Source of the DNA: Phascolarctobacterium sp. | GTDB lineage: Bacteria; Bacillota; Negativicutes; Acidaminococcales; Acidaminococcaceae | Reading direction: 5' to 3' | NCBI GenBank assembly: GCA_030540395.1 | Contig: JAUNWI010000010.1 | Span: forward strand, 22,829 to 86,828 | DNA: 64,000 nt | Shown: positions 27,098 to 36,609 of the stretch, piece by piece | Layout of the letters: the number at the start of each line of letters is the position of its first letter | Numbering within the stretch: the stretch's first letter is position 1 | The notes under the pieces: model-generated | What the model saw: only the letters and a program-made list of their open reading frames with translations | Told to the model about the DNA's origin: nothing | Databases searched by the model: none | Made by a program: the position numbers and the translations under genes

Positions 27098-27550
27098 CTA
27101 TTTTCCCGTGCTGCCGAAGCCGCCACCGCGCACTGCCTTGGTAACCTTTTCGTCACCGTCCGCAGTAAGGTAATTGTAAAAAATGCCCTGCGCTACACGC
27201 TCGCCCTTGGGCAGTACCACGGGCTCGTTGCCCATGTTCAGCAGCGCCAGCATAATGTGACCTTCGTTGTCCGCATTATTATAATAGTCCGCATCAATAA
27301 TGCCCACATTGTTTACCAGCATCAGGCGCTTCTTTACGGCCATGGAGCTGCGAATATGCATGCCCAGCCATTCACCGGCCTGCATATAAGCCTTCACGCC
27401 GGTGGACACCAGCTGCAGCTTGCCCGGCTCCAGAGTTACCTCCTCCGGCAGGCAAAAGTCATAGCCGGCGCTGAGCTCCGTCTTGCGCTCCGGCATGAGA
27501 AAATCTACATCAGCGTATTTAGCAACCTTTTCAAAGCCACGGATTTTCAT
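27098..27550 (-). CDS. dut: dUTP diphosphatase-like protein
   Basis: A 150-residue trimeric-type dUTPase-like protein. Family motifs: SAGYDFCLPEE (motif 1), IRSSMAVKKRL (motif 2), NVGIIDADYY (motif 3, usually GVIDSDYRG), LPKGERVAQGIF (motif 4) and GGGFGSTGK (motif 5). The motif 3 loop is altered (DYYNNADNEGH), which is common in a Firmicute subgroup. The enzyme hydrolyses dUTP to dUMP. AAGGAGG precedes the ATG. The repeat block at 27578 separates it from pnp. Confidence 0.88.
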   Translation of the reverse strand: MKIRGFEKVAKYADVDFLMPERKTELSAGYDFCLPEEVTLEPGKLQLVSTGVKAYMQAGEWLGMHIRSSMAVKKRLMLVNNVGIIDADYYNNADNEGHIMLALLNMGNEPVVLPKGERVAQGIFYNYLTADGDEKVTKAVRGGGFGSTGK

Positions 27551-27577
27551 GAACTATTCCTCCTTGGTTAGATATAA

Positions 27578-27733
27578 AAAAGGCTCCCCTTAAAAGGGGA
27601 GCTGGCGCCGCAGGCGACTGAGGGGTTAATTTTGCGCTCAAACCCCTCCGCCTCGCAAGCTCGGCACCTCCCCTTTAAAGGGGAGGCAAGCTATATCATG
27701 CGGTCCCCCTCCCCTTACAAGGGAGGCTCTCTT
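27578..27733. repeat. Dispersed GC-rich palindromic repeat, copy C
   Basis: The gap between pnp and dut is filled by inverted CTCCCC/GGGGAG elements. The 49 bases at 27641-27689 are an exact reverse complement of 44021-44069 (copy D), centred on CTCCCCTTTAAAGGGGAG. Terminator activity is possible but not certain. Confidence 0.85.
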
Positions 27734-27739
27734 AAACTT

Positions 27740-29827
27740 TTATTTTTGCATGCCTTTCATCAGCACTGCTTTTCTAGACAAATTAATGCGACCCTTGTTG
27801 TCGATTTCAGTAACCTTAACAACGATTTCGTCGCCTACGGAAACCACATCCTCAACCTTTTCCACATGCTCAGTGGACAGCTGGGAAATATGTACCAGGC
27901 CTTCCTTGCCCGGCAGAATCTCAACAAATGCACCAAAGTTCATCAGACGAGTTACCTTACCGGTGTAAATCTTGCCCGGTTCAGCTTCAGCGGTGATGCC
28001 TTCGATCATTTCAATAGCCTTGTAAGCGGATTCACTGTTTACAGCAGCGATGAAGATGCGACCAGTATCGTCGATATCAATCTTAGCGCCGGTTTCATCA
28101 ACAATCTTCTTGATGGTTTTGCCGCCAGGGCCGATAACCTTAGCAATCTTGTCGGGATCAACATGAATGGTGGTAATCTTGGGAGCATACTTGCTAAGCT
28201 CCTTGCGAGGCTCGCTGATGCATTCCATCATCTTGCCCATGATGAACTCACGGCCACGCTTTGCTTGTGCCAGAGCTTGGGTAAAGATGTCCTTGTTGAT
28301 GCCGTCAATCTTAATATCCATTTGGATAGCGGTGATACCCTTGTCGGTGCCTGCTACCTTAAAGTCCATATCGCCCAGAGCATCCTCCAGACCTTGGATA
28401 TCGGTCAAAATGGTGAAGTATTCGCCATCCTTAACCAGACCCATAGCAACGCCAGCTACAGGAGCCTTAATGGGCACGCCAGCATCCATCAGGGACAGAG
28501 TGCTTGCGCAAACAGAGCCCATGGAGGAGGAACCGTTGGATTCCAGAACCTCGGATACCAGACGAATTGCATAGGGGAACTCTTCCTCGGAAGGAATAAC
28601 GGGCTTCAAAGCACGCTCAGCCAGAGCGCCGTGACCGATTTCGCGACGGCCGGGGCTGCGCAGGGGCTTGGTTTCGCCTACGGAATAGGGCGGGAAATTA
28701 TAGTGGTGGATATAGCGTTTGGTTTCTTCTGCACCAAGGCCATCCAGAATTTGTGCTTCACGCAGGGGAGCCAAAGCCAAAACGTTCAAGATTTGGGTTT
28801 GACCACGGGTGAACAGGGAGCTGCCATGAGGACGAGCCAGAAGGCCTACCTCGCAGGATACAGGACGAACCTCGTCCAATTGACGACCATCCGGACGAAT
28901 CTTGTCCACAGAAATGGTGCGGCGAACAATCTTCTTCACCAGCTTTTGGGTGATATAAGCAACATCCTTAGCATTGTCAGGATATTTCTCCAGGAATACT
29001 TCGGCGATTTCTGCCTTTACTTTTGCAACGTTTTCTTCGCGCTCCAGCTTGTTGGCATCCATCAGGGCGTCCTTCAGCTTTTGAGCACCATATTCTTCAA
29101 TTTCAGTTACCAATTCAGCAGGAGGAATGTACACGGGTACTTCCATCTTGGTCTTGCCGATTTCAGCAACGATTTTTTCTTGGAATTCAACCAATTGCTT
29201 GATTACGCCATGGCCAAACCAAATAGCGTCCAGCATGGTTTCTTCGGATACTTCCTTAGCACCGGCTTCAACCATCAAAATAGCGTCCTTGGTGCCAGCA
29301 ACAGCCAGATTCAGCTCGGAAACAGCTGCTTGCTCCACGGTGGGGTTGATGATGAATTCGCCGTTGATAAGGCCAACGCGTACACCTGCGATGGGGCCTT
29401 CAAAGGGAATATCAGAAATGGACAGAGCGCAGGATGCGCCTACCATAGCAGGCATATCGGGAGCGTTGTCCGGGTCAACGGAAACTGCGGTAGCAACGAT
29501 TTGTACATCGTTGTGGTAGCCCTCAGGGAACATAGGGCGAATAGGACGGTCAATCAGGCGGCTGGTCAAAATGGCCTGCTCGCTGGGACGACCTTCACGT
29601 TTAATAAAACCGCCGGGGATTTTGCCCACAGCGTACATCTTTTCTTCAAAATCAACAGTCAAAGGGAAAAAGTCAACGCCCTCGCGAGGGGTTTTGGTGC
29701 CGGTAACGGCAACTACTACGGCGGTGTCGCCATAACGTACTAATACAGCGCCATTAGCTTGTTTTGCAATCTTGCCGGCTTCAATGGTAAGGGTTCTGCC
29801 GCCAAGATCCATGCTGTAACTATGCAT
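27740..29827 (-). CDS. pnp: Polyribonucleotide nucleotidyltransferase (PNPase)
   Basis: A 695-residue PNPase: two RNase PH domains ([30 protein letters not shown] and [20 protein letters not shown]), a KH domain ([15 protein letters not shown]) and an S1 domain ([17 protein letters not shown]) at the end. It degrades RNA from the 3' end using phosphate. The second ATG (29827) is favoured because AGGAGG is nine bases upstream, against three for the ATG at 29833. The usual upstream partner rpsO is not present; a zinc-ribbon membrane protein gene precedes it. Confidence 0.96.
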   Translation of the reverse strand: MHSYSMDLGGRTLTIEAGKIAKQANGAVLVRYGDTAVVVAVTGTKTPREGVDFFPLTVDFEEKMYAVGKIPGGFIKREGRPSEQAILTSRLIDRPIRPMFPEGYHNDVQIVATAVSVDPDNAPDMPAMVGASCALSISDIPFEGPIAGVRVGLINGEFIINPTVEQAAVSELNLAVAGTKDAILMVEAGAKEVSEETMLDAIWFGHGVIKQLVEFQEKIVAEIGKTKMEVPVYIPPAELVTEIEEYGAQKLKDALMDANKLEREENVAKVKAEIAEVFLEKYPDNAKDVAYITQKLVKKIVRRTISVDKIRPDGRQLDEVRPVSCEVGLLARPHGSSLFTRGQTQILNVLALAPLREAQILDGLGAEETKRYIHHYNFPPYSVGETKPLRSPGRREIGHGALAERALKPVIPSEEEFPYAIRLVSEVLESNGSSSMGSVCASTLSLMDAGVPIKAPVAGVAMGLVKDGEYFTILTDIQGLEDALGDMDFKVAGTDKGITAIQMDIKIDGINKDIFTQALAQAKRGREFIMGKMMECISEPRKELSKYAPKITTIHVDPDKIAKVIGPGGKTIKKIVDETGAKIDIDDTGRIFIAAVNSESAYKAIEMIEGITAEAEPGKIYTGKVTRLMNFGAFVEILPGKEGLVHISQLSTEHVEKVEDVVSVGDEIVVKVTEIDNKGRINLSRKAVLMKGMQK

Positions 29828-29921
29828 ATTCATATGCCTCCTCTTCTATTTTCACACATCGTGCATCAAGTATATATTCTACACGATTTTCACGAATTCT
29901 GCTAGTGTTTTTTCTATTTTT

Positions 29922-30335
29922 TTACATAAATAGTCTAAGTATAAACACCACCACAGCGCCAATAGCTGCAAAAACGATAAAGGTGGGCAATAAAAAGAAG
30001 AATAGGGCCAAAATGCCGCCTAAAATCAATAAGGTCATCAAAATACTACTGCCACAGCCAAAGGTGTGCACCTTGATTCCGGGAGCCTGTTGACGCTGTT
30101 GGCTCTGTTCATAGCTCTGACCTTGGCGATAGCCGCCTTGCTCATATCCACTGCCCTGCTCACCGGACACATTCTTATTGTCCACAGTGCTGCCATCCTC
30201 TTCTATGGTGACACCCTCAAAGGTGTCCCTCTCATCGGGAGTCAGCACCTGGGCATCCACTTCAAAGCGATAGTGGCAATAAGGACATTCCAAAACGCCC
30301 TTGTCCACCTCGCGGCCACAAAATCCACATTTCAT
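29922..30335 (-). CDS. Zinc-ribbon membrane protein, unknown function
   Basis: A 137-residue protein. The N-terminus is a zinc ribbon (CGFCGREV ... CPYCHYRF, residues 3-24). A long Gln/Gly/Tyr-rich linker (about residues 57-90, with repeated QGxSYEQ-like pieces) leads to two adjacent membrane spans at the C-terminus (SILMTLLILGGILALFFFLL and IVFAAIGAVVVFIL). This domain order is common in uncharacterised Firmicute proteins. The ATG has a GAGGAG RBS. It lies 17 bases after the unknown 515-residue gene, so the two are probably co-transcribed. Confidence 0.75.
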   Translation of the reverse strand: MKCGFCGREVDKGVLECPYCHYRFEVDAQVLTPDERDTFEGVTIEEDGSTVDNKNVSGEQGSGYEQGGYRQGQSYEQSQQRQQAPGIKVHTFGCGSSILMTLLILGGILALFFFLLPTFIVFAAIGAVVVFILRLFM

Positions 30336-30352
30336 AGGTAATCTCCTCTTGG

Positions 30353-31900
30353 CTACATCAGTAGCATCATCAAGAGCCCTTCCTCGTTGATGTAACGAGG
30401 GTCATGGGGCTCCAATAAAAGCTTATCTACAATTTCAGCAGTTGTTCGATTAATGGTGCTCACGGGTACACCATTACACATGGTAGAAATATGCTCCGGC
30501 TTGTAATTATACACACCGTTAGCCTGCACAAAGCAATTGATAACACCGGCAGCCCAAATCTCCGGTCTACGAATGGCATCCACATTCTTTCCTGAAATGG
30601 CCACATAGTCACACCACAGCTGCTCTGCCAGCTCAATATCAAAGGCACTAAAGGCGTAAGGCTGCATGGCATACCACAGCTCATCGCTGACTGCATCCTT
30701 CAGTCTGGGGGCAGGACGATAATGCTGGTGCATGGTGGTCTCGTTAAAGCCATCCAGCTTCACATAAGCAGAATAAATCAAGGACATGTGGCGCACAAAC
30801 ATGGGATAGCGCTTAATAAAGTCCCCCCAGTCAAAGGGCCCCTGCTCTCTAATGCTCACCCAATCCTTGGCCTGCTTCATCACCTTGACAAAGCGCTTGA
30901 AGGAGCTTTTGGGGATTTGCATACCCCTAAGGCAGTTCATCACCATGGTTTGGTTGTAGAAGATATGCCCCATAAAGACAACATTTTCCGTCTTGACATC
31001 ATCGTCAAAGGGCAGCATGAGCATGTAATCCTCGCCTGTAAAAACATTCACACAGCTAAACAAGCCGTCCTCTGTCCTACCCTGCACGCTAAAAAAGACC
31101 AGCTCCGCCTTGAGCAGCTCCAGGAGCACATCACGACTCACCTTGCCATATTGGCTAAAGCCAATTTCGGAAACACTGTCGTAAAAATGCTGCAGCGGGG
31201 ACTTATCGTTACGAATCATGCGATAGTCGAACAGAAAATAGTCCCAAAAGCATTGGGCATACTCCTCGCTGCCCGGCTTTTCCTGAGCCACGCCAGTCAT
31301 CAAAATACCGGCGTATAAAAAGGTGGCCCGCTCGATATCCTTTTTGTATTTTCTATCTTCAAAGAAGGTACGCAGTGCCTGCAAAAGGTTATCCAGGCGC
31401 TCACCAATGTTCAAAAAAACCTTGGCCGGCAAATCAGGGGTGGAGTAAACATTATAGCGCTCAAAGCGCGGAAAGAAATGCCCATCCTTGTCCAGCATCT
31501 GCACCTGACCATTCACCAACAGCTTTGCCTTGGCCTCAGCAGGCGCGCTGGCATTAGTAATAATCCGCTTATTTTTTAAATGAGCATACAGCTCAATCAT
31601 GGTGTCTAAAAAAGAAGCAACCTCCTCAGGAGTGACAAAAAAATCGGACACATTCCGGGCGCACCAGCCCACACAATCAATAAAGTCCTCCTTAGACATA
31701 TCCCCTAAAAAGTTGTCGGAATTGCCAAGGAAAATACACAAAACAGTAATGTGGTCCCAAGCCCGCAGCAGCTCTTCCTCTGTAGCACCCTGCCATAGCT
31801 TGGTCCGCAAAAAGTTTTCCACATAGCTTTGCTGCAGAACCGTATTCCATTCCTCATCCTGGGCATAGAAGTCCGCAACATAGTCAAAAATATTATCCAT
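30353..31900 (-). CDS. Unrecognised 515-residue cytoplasmic protein coupled to larC
   Basis: I do not recognise this family. The protein is rich in aromatic residues and Asp/Glu, has no signal peptide or clear membrane span, and contains no obvious nucleotide- or metal-binding motif. The N-terminal ~110 residues look like an all-helical domain; later parts include VFMGHIFYNQTMVMNCLRGM and a C-terminal stretch with LLEPHDPRYINEEGLL. Start: an ATG at 31912 overlaps the larC stop (TAATG), but GGAGA is correctly spaced for the ATG at 31900 (MDNIFDYVADF). It is the third gene after larB and larC and is followed by the zinc-ribbon gene. A role linked to lar genes is only suggested by position. Confidence 0.7.
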   Translation of the reverse strand: MDNIFDYVADFYAQDEEWNTVLQQSYVENFLRTKLWQGATEEELLRAWDHITVLCIFLGNSDNFLGDMSKEDFIDCVGWCARNVSDFFVTPEEVASFLDTMIELYAHLKNKRIITNASAPAEAKAKLLVNGQVQMLDKDGHFFPRFERYNVYSTPDLPAKVFLNIGERLDNLLQALRTFFEDRKYKKDIERATFLYAGILMTGVAQEKPGSEEYAQCFWDYFLFDYRMIRNDKSPLQHFYDSVSEIGFSQYGKVSRDVLLELLKAELVFFSVQGRTEDGLFSCVNVFTGEDYMLMLPFDDDVKTENVVFMGHIFYNQTMVMNCLRGMQIPKSSFKRFVKVMKQAKDWVSIREQGPFDWGDFIKRYPMFVRHMSLIYSAYVKLDGFNETTMHQHYRPAPRLKDAVSDELWYAMQPYAFSAFDIELAEQLWCDYVAISGKNVDAIRRPEIWAAGVINCFVQANGVYNYKPEHISTMCNGVPVSTINRTTAEIVDKLLLEPHDPRYINEEGLLMMLLM

Positions 31901-31911
31901 CGTTTTCTCCA

Positions 31912-33366
31912 TTAGGTGAAATTAGCGTCCACCTCGCGATATACCTCCTGCAAAGGCACATTATGCTCTTTGGCAGCAGCGGCGGCGCTTTCAAATTCCA
32001 CCGCATAACGCTCGCCAGCAGGAGCCTCGCAAACCTTCACCCTGATGGGGCCATACATGGTGTTGACCTCCTCCTCATGGCGGGCTAAATAGCTGCGCTC
32101 AATCATTTGACGACGAACACCCAAAGTAGAGGTTTCGTTATAAATAATTTCTTCCATGGCTGCCACCAGCTCAGGCTTGCACAGCACCTGCAATTGATAT
32201 GCAGGACGATTCTTTTTCATGTAAATAGGTATATAGCATACGTCCAGGGCCCCTGCATTCAAGAGCAAATCCATAACGTAGCCAAGAGCTTCACCACTGA
32301 TATCATCAAGATTGGTTTCCAATTTATAAATTTTTTCAACAGAAACAGCAGCAACAGACACGTCAAAATTAATAATATACCCACGCAAAACGCTGGGAAT
32401 AGCATAGGTACGCTTACCTGCGCCCAAGCCCTGCGCTACAATTTGGTATTGCTCGGACACCTCGCCCACGCGCAAAGCAGCCACAACGGCAGCACCGGTG
32501 GGAGTTACAAATTCGCCCTCCACAGGCATAATCTTTAGCGGAAGATTGTACTTTTTAACAATATTGGCGGTGGCAGGCACGGGAATGGGCAAAATGCCGT
32601 GCTGGCAACGCACGGTGCCACTGCCCTCGCACAGCTCCCCAGTATACAGGCCCTCCACATTCAGGCTATCGTAGCACACAGCAATAGCAATAATATCCAC
32701 AATAGAATCCAGTGCACCCACCTCGTGGAAATGCACCTCATCCTTGGGCACGCCATGGGCCTCGCCCTCGGCCTCGGCCAAAATATCAAAAATCTTCAGG
32801 GCAATGGCTCTGGCATTTTCAGTCATCTGCACCTGATTAATAATCTCTACTATATCCTTAAGGTTGCGGTGCTCATGGTGATGCTCATGCTCTTCAGCAT
32901 CAGCTTGATAGTCATGATTAGTCAAAATATGGGGCTTATGAGCCTGTAAAAACTCATGACCCAGCTGCACCTCATGCTCATGCATATAATCATGCTCACT
33001 GTAATAACCATCATGATATGCGCTCTCGTTACCATGGTCCAGCAAATGCTCGTTTTCCGGCATATGGCTGGGCAGCACATGGTCATGGCAATGCTCCTCA
33101 TGCTCATGGTCGTGCTCATCAGCATCCCCATGCAAATATTCCATATCATGGTCATGATTGTCGTGCTCACCATCTAAAATAACATTAAAGTCACAGCAGT
33201 CAAGACCACCCTTATTTACGCGACTAATTTCATACATAAAGCCCTTGGCAGGAATGCTCAAAAGCGCTTTATCCAAGGCCTTTTTATCTGCTCCCATATC
33301 CAGCATAGCAGCAACCAGCATATCGCCGCTAATACCAGCCTTACATTCTAAAAACAACGAACGCAT
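31912..33366 (-). CDS. larC: Nickel-pincer cofactor biosynthesis protein LarC with His-rich insertion
   Basis: LarC inserts nickel into the pincer cofactor of lactate racemase and related enzymes. The start LFLECKAGISGDMLVAAMLD and the later VHFHEVGALDSIVDIIAIAV and YKLETNLDDISGEALGYVMD are family motifs. From roughly residue 68 to 170 lies an unusually long acidic, His-rich insertion (dozens of His, often as HDHE or EHHHEH), which probably binds or stores nickel and brings the length to 484 residues, against about 400 in typical members. Unlike the Lactobacillus gene it is one uninterrupted frame. The ATG at 33366 has GGGGAAG upstream. larB lies upstream across a 165-bp palindrome; larA and larE are not in the window. 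Confidence 0.93.
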   Translation of the reverse strand: MRSLFLECKAGISGDMLVAAMLDMGADKKALDKALLSIPAKGFMYEISRVNKGGLDCCDFNVILDGEHDNHDHDMEYLHGDADEHDHEHEEHCHDHVLPSHMPENEHLLDHGNESAYHDGYYSEHDYMHEHEVQLGHEFLQAHKPHILTNHDYQADAEEHEHHHEHRNLKDIVEIINQVQMTENARAIALKIFDILAEAEGEAHGVPKDEVHFHEVGALDSIVDIIAIAVCYDSLNVEGLYTGELCEGSGTVRCQHGILPIPVPATANIVKKYNLPLKIMPVEGEFVTPTGAAVVAALRVGEVSEQYQIVAQGLGAGKRTYAIPSVLRGYIINFDVSVAAVSVEKIYKLETNLDDISGEALGYVMDLLLNAGALDVCYIPIYMKKNRPAYQLQVLCKPELVAAMEEIIYNETSTLGVRRQMIERSYLARHEEEVNTMYGPIRVKVCEAPAGERYAVEFESAAAAAKEHNVPLQEVYREVDANFT

Positions 33367-33408
33367 AATATACACTTCCCCTTCTATCATAGTTGTACTT
33401 AGTTATAT

Positions 33409-33573
33409 GGTAACAGTTTGGGAGCTGTGATTTTTAGCAAATGAGTGGTTGGTACAATAGAAGCAAGCGTTTCGAAAACCTAAAGCTTTCTGCGAACAGA
33501 TTGGACACCGAAGCTTCGTGATTGTACCCCACGAAATTTGCGTTAAGAAAATCACTGCGAGCAAACTGTTACC
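33409..33573. repeat. 165-bp imperfect palindrome between larB and larC
   Basis: Perfect 12-bp terminal inverted repeats (GGTAACAGTTTG at 33409-33420 and its complement at 33562-33573) enclose further matching blocks GTGATTTT, GCAAAT and GGTACAAT on both arms. It fills most of the 223-base larB-larC gap and is not a plain terminator because no T-run follows. It may be a non-coding MITE-like element or a structured leader of larC. Confidence 0.85.
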
Positions 33574-33589
33574 TTATTACTAATACTAT

Positions 33590-34339
33590 TTAATTTTTCT
33601 TTGTTGCTAACCTATTAATTTGTGTGGCAATGTAGCCAGCGCCATAACCGTTGTCGATATTTACCACCGATACACAGTTGGCGCAGGAATTGATCATTGT
33701 TAAGAGCGCTGACACTCCATGGAAGCTAGCCCCGTAGCCCACGCTCGTGGGCACCGCAATAACGGGATTACGCACCAGTCCCCCAATCACACTGGCCAAA
33801 GCTCCCTCCATGCCTGCCACCGCAACTATACAATTGGCCTGCTGTAATGCCTCCAGCTTCGCTACGAGGCGATGCAGGCCGCTGACGCCAACGTCATAAT
33901 GACGTTCCACCTTGGCGCCAAAAAACTCTGCCGTCTGGGCCGCTTCCTCGGCCACGGGCACGTCCGCCGTGCCCGCCGTACACACGGCAATTAAACCCTC
34001 GTGACGCTTATCGATTTTTTCCAGCTTCAGCGTTTTCGCCAAGGGTGAATACACAATATTGGGCACTACCTGGCGCACCAGCTCCGCCTGTTCAGGCGTC
34101 GCCCGGGTACCAAAAACCTCGCCCTGCTCTGCCACAAGGCGCATGTAAATCGCCTGCAAATAGGCATCGGGCTTGTTAGGACAATAAACCACCTCAGGAA
34201 AGCCGGAGCGAATCTCTCTATAAGTGTCCAATTTGGCATAGCCCATATCCTCGAAGGCCTTGCGGCTAAAATAACGCTCCGCCTCCTCTATGGAAAGGCT
34301 GCCATTTTTGACACCCTCTAATACAGACTTAGAGTCCAC
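33590..34339 (-). CDS. larB: Nickel-pincer cofactor biosynthesis protein LarB
   Basis: A 249-residue LarB, the enzyme that carboxylates and hydrolyses nicotinic acid adenine dinucleotide in the first step of pincer-cofactor synthesis. The C-terminal part resembles the PurE fold: AVCTAGTADVPVAEEAA, VGVSGLHRLV, VAGMEGALASVIGGLV and VPTSVGYG. It starts with GTG at 34339, with GGGAGG seven bases upstream. larC follows after the palindrome. Known consumers of the cofactor are LarA-type racemases, absent here. Confidence 0.93.
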   Translation of the reverse strand: MDSKSVLEGVKNGSLSIEEAERYFSRKAFEDMGYAKLDTYREIRSGFPEVVYCPNKPDAYLQAIYMRLVAEQGEVFGTRATPEQAELVRQVVPNIVYSPLAKTLKLEKIDKRHEGLIAVCTAGTADVPVAEEAAQTAEFFGAKVERHYDVGVSGLHRLVAKLEALQQANCIVAVAGMEGALASVIGGLVRNPVIAVPTSVGYGASFHGVSALLTMINSCANCVSVVNIDNGYGAGYIATQINRLATKKN

Positions 34340-34358
34340 TTTACTTCCTCCCTTTATA

Positions 34359-34391
34359 GGAAAGACTTAGTCCGAAAAAACGGACTAAGTC
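34359..34391 (-). terminator. Intrinsic terminator after thrC
   Basis: An 11-bp perfect stem GACTTAGTCCG/CGGACTAAGTC with a six-base loop, followed on the minus strand by a short T-run (TTTCC). It separates thrC from larB. Confidence 0.82.
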
Positions 34392-34420
34392 TCAAAATAT
34401 TCTATTTAATTTTTGCCGAC

Positions 34421-35911
34421 CTACAGCAAATTCTTCACCACAGCCAGCTCCATCTTGTCGGACGGAATAACCTCGTTGTGCAGCACGGGCAGCTCCTGCA
34501 AGGCCAGCATCCGGGGCGGAATTTCCACGCCGGTCTGCTTGTTCAGCTCTGCCAAATTAGCAAAGGGATCTGCGCCTGCCGGCTGAGCATCCTCCAAGGC
34601 ATCCAGCACACTATCAGCAAATTTATAGGGGCTGGCAGTGGAAAGCACGATGGAATAGGTCTCATCACTGGTCAGGAAACGATATTTTTCCAAGGCACGC
34701 CAAGCCACCGCAGTATGGGTATCCATCAAATACTTGTAGTCACCATAAATGCGACCAATGGCTTCCTTGGTCTCCAGCTCGTCCACCCACGCGCCAAAGA
34801 ATTCACTTTGCACGCGCTTTAAAATATCATTATCGATTTGGTACACACCCTCGGTGTTCAGGCGCTTCATATAGCCTGCCACCAGATTGGCATCCTCGTC
34901 GGTCACATTATAGAGCAGGCGCTCCAAATTGCTGGACACAAGGATATCCATGGAGGGAGAAATAGTCTTAAAGAATTCACGGCGTTTGTCATAGGTGCCG
35001 GAATTGATAAAGTCAGTCAGTACTTTGTTGCTATTGGAGGCACACAGCAAACGCTCCACGGGCAGACCCATGAGCTTAGCATAATAACCTGCCAAAATGT
35101 CACCAAAATTGCCAGTAGGAACAACAAAGTTTACCTTGTCGCCAAACTGAATATTGCCTGCGCACACCGCATCCACATAGGCGCTAAAGTAATACACGAT
35201 TTGCGGCACAAGACGACCCCAGTTAATGGAGTTAGCAGAGGAAAAAGTAAAGCCATTTTTGGCCAGCTCGTCACTGAGCACCTTGTTGCCAAAAATTTCC
35301 TTTACGCCCCGTTGGGCATCATCAAAATTACCTTCGATGCCAAAAACGGTCACGTTCTTGCCCATTTGGGTAATCATCTGACGCTTTTGGATATCGCTGA
35401 CGCCCTCGCTGGGATAGAAAACGATGATTTGGGTACCTTCCACATCAGCAAAGCCTTCCAAGGCAGCCTTGCCCGTATCGCCGGAGGTAGCCACCAAAAT
35501 AACCACCTTATTGGTTTCGCCGGTTTTTTTCATGGAGCGGGTCAAAAGGTGGGGCAATAATTGCAGTGCCATATCCTTAAAGGCGGAGGTGGGACCATGC
35601 CACAGCTCCAGCACAGCAGTATTATCATTCACCTGCACCAAGGGCACAGGATTGTCACCAAATTTATCCTTGGCATAGGCAGCATTCACGCACTCGCGCA
35701 ATTCTTCCTCACTGAAATCAGTGAGATATTGCAACAGCACATCCACAGCTCTTTCAGTATAAGGCTTTTTCCCCATAGCCTTAATATCGCTGGGGCGCAT
35801 AGTGGGAATGCGTTGGGGCACGAACAGACCGCCGTCATCAGCCAAACCACGGGTAATTGCATGAGCGGAGCTCATTAAATCAGTTTTCCCTCTTGTACTA
35901 ACATATAACAT
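34421..35911 (-). CDS. thrC: Threonine synthase
   Basis: A 496-residue PLP enzyme that makes threonine from O-phosphohomoserine. The N-terminus STRGKTDLMSSAHAITRGLADDGGLF fits the long ThrC class; the PLP lysine is in GPTSAFKDMALQLLPHLL (about residue 113), and the phosphate-binding VATSGDTGKAALEGF follows. It is monocistronic with its own terminator. thrA and thrB are not nearby; asd and lysC of the same pathway are 9 kb away under lysine control. Confidence 0.95.
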   Translation of the reverse strand: MLYVSTRGKTDLMSSAHAITRGLADDGGLFVPQRIPTMRPSDIKAMGKKPYTERAVDVLLQYLTDFSEEELRECVNAAYAKDKFGDNPVPLVQVNDNTAVLELWHGPTSAFKDMALQLLPHLLTRSMKKTGETNKVVILVATSGDTGKAALEGFADVEGTQIIVFYPSEGVSDIQKRQMITQMGKNVTVFGIEGNFDDAQRGVKEIFGNKVLSDELAKNGFTFSSANSINWGRLVPQIVYYFSAYVDAVCAGNIQFGDKVNFVVPTGNFGDILAGYYAKLMGLPVERLLCASNSNKVLTDFINSGTYDKRREFFKTISPSMDILVSSNLERLLYNVTDEDANLVAGYMKRLNTEGVYQIDNDILKRVQSEFFGAWVDELETKEAIGRIYGDYKYLMDTHTAVAWRALEKYRFLTSDETYSIVLSTASPYKFADSVLDALEDAQPAGADPFANLAELNKQTGVEIPPRMLALQELPVLHNEVIPSDKMELAVVKNLL

Positions 35912-36020
35912 TACAAAAACCTACTTTCCTCTGACATTTGTGACTATCTATTTCTCTAATAGGCATGTATTTACAATTTACATACCAATTTTATCACATA
36001 TTATCCGCTACTACAAGACT

Positions 36021-36503
36021 TTACACAAAAATCAAGGGTGCAACGGTGGCATTTGTTGCTTTTTGTAAATCCTTTGGCGCTGCCACAATCTGCATGCCCC
36101 TCTGCCCCGCACTGATGGCAATCTCAGGCCAATTATTGCTGGAGGCATCCATATACACGGGGTAGTTCTTTTTCGCACCCAAGGGAGAGCAACCGCCACG
36201 AATATAGCCTGTCAAGGGAAGCACTTCCTTCAAAGCCACCAGCTCTGCCCGCTTATTGCCGCTAACCTTAGCCAGTGCCTTCAAATCCAGCTCCCCATCC
36301 CCGGGAATGACGGCAAACATGACGCCATTTTTGTCACCGCGCACGCACAAGGTTTTGAAAACCTGGGCCGGAGGCATGCCCACCTCCTGAGCCACATGAA
36401 TCGCATCCAGATGCTCCTCATCCACAGGATACTCCACCAATTTGTATTCTATCTTCAGCTCATCCAGCTTACGTGCTGCATTAGTTTTTTTGTTATGTTT
36501 CAA
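36021..36503 (-). CDS. ybaK: Cys-tRNA(Pro)/Cys-tRNA(Cys) deacylase, YbaK/EbsC type
   Basis: A 160-residue YbaK-family protein. It has the typical start TNAARKLDELKIEYKLVEYP, VFKTLCVRGDKNG, the conserved KVSGNKRAELV lysine region, and LTGYIRGGCSPLGAKKNYPVY with the G[YI]xxGG(C/V)SP motif. YbaK removes cysteine from mischarged tRNA-Pro. It is divergent from nadE, sharing the 106-base gap at 36504-36609. Confidence 0.92.
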   Translation of the reverse strand: MKHNKKTNAARKLDELKIEYKLVEYPVDEEHLDAIHVAQEVGMPPAQVFKTLCVRGDKNGVMFAVIPGDGELDLKALAKVSGNKRAELVALKEVLPLTGYIRGGCSPLGAKKNYPVYMDASSNNWPEIAISAGQRGMQIVAAPKDLQKATNATVAPLIFV

Positions 36504-36609
36504 CGGGAAACCCTCCTTAACACTAGAGAAATTGTTGCTACTCTGCTATAATAGCACTAGATATACCCTAAATGCAAATATTTTTGGGAAAAAGCGGAAG
36601 GTAAGCAAA

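Noticed and set aside
27632..29743. 703-residue plus-strand frame opposite pnp
   Set aside because: Antisense shadow of PNPase; its first part is read through the repeat at 27578-27733.
32922..33177. Met/Ile-rich short frames on both strands over larC
   Set aside because: They are out-of-frame readings of the His-rich (CAT/CAC) codon stretch of larC.
32000..33390. Possible programmed frameshift in larC
   Set aside because: The gene is one open frame here, unlike the split Lactobacillus larC.
36442..36609. Upstream extension of nadE
   Set aside because: It reads through the divergent ybaK 5' end and the nadE promoter; the GTG at 36610 has GGAAGG.
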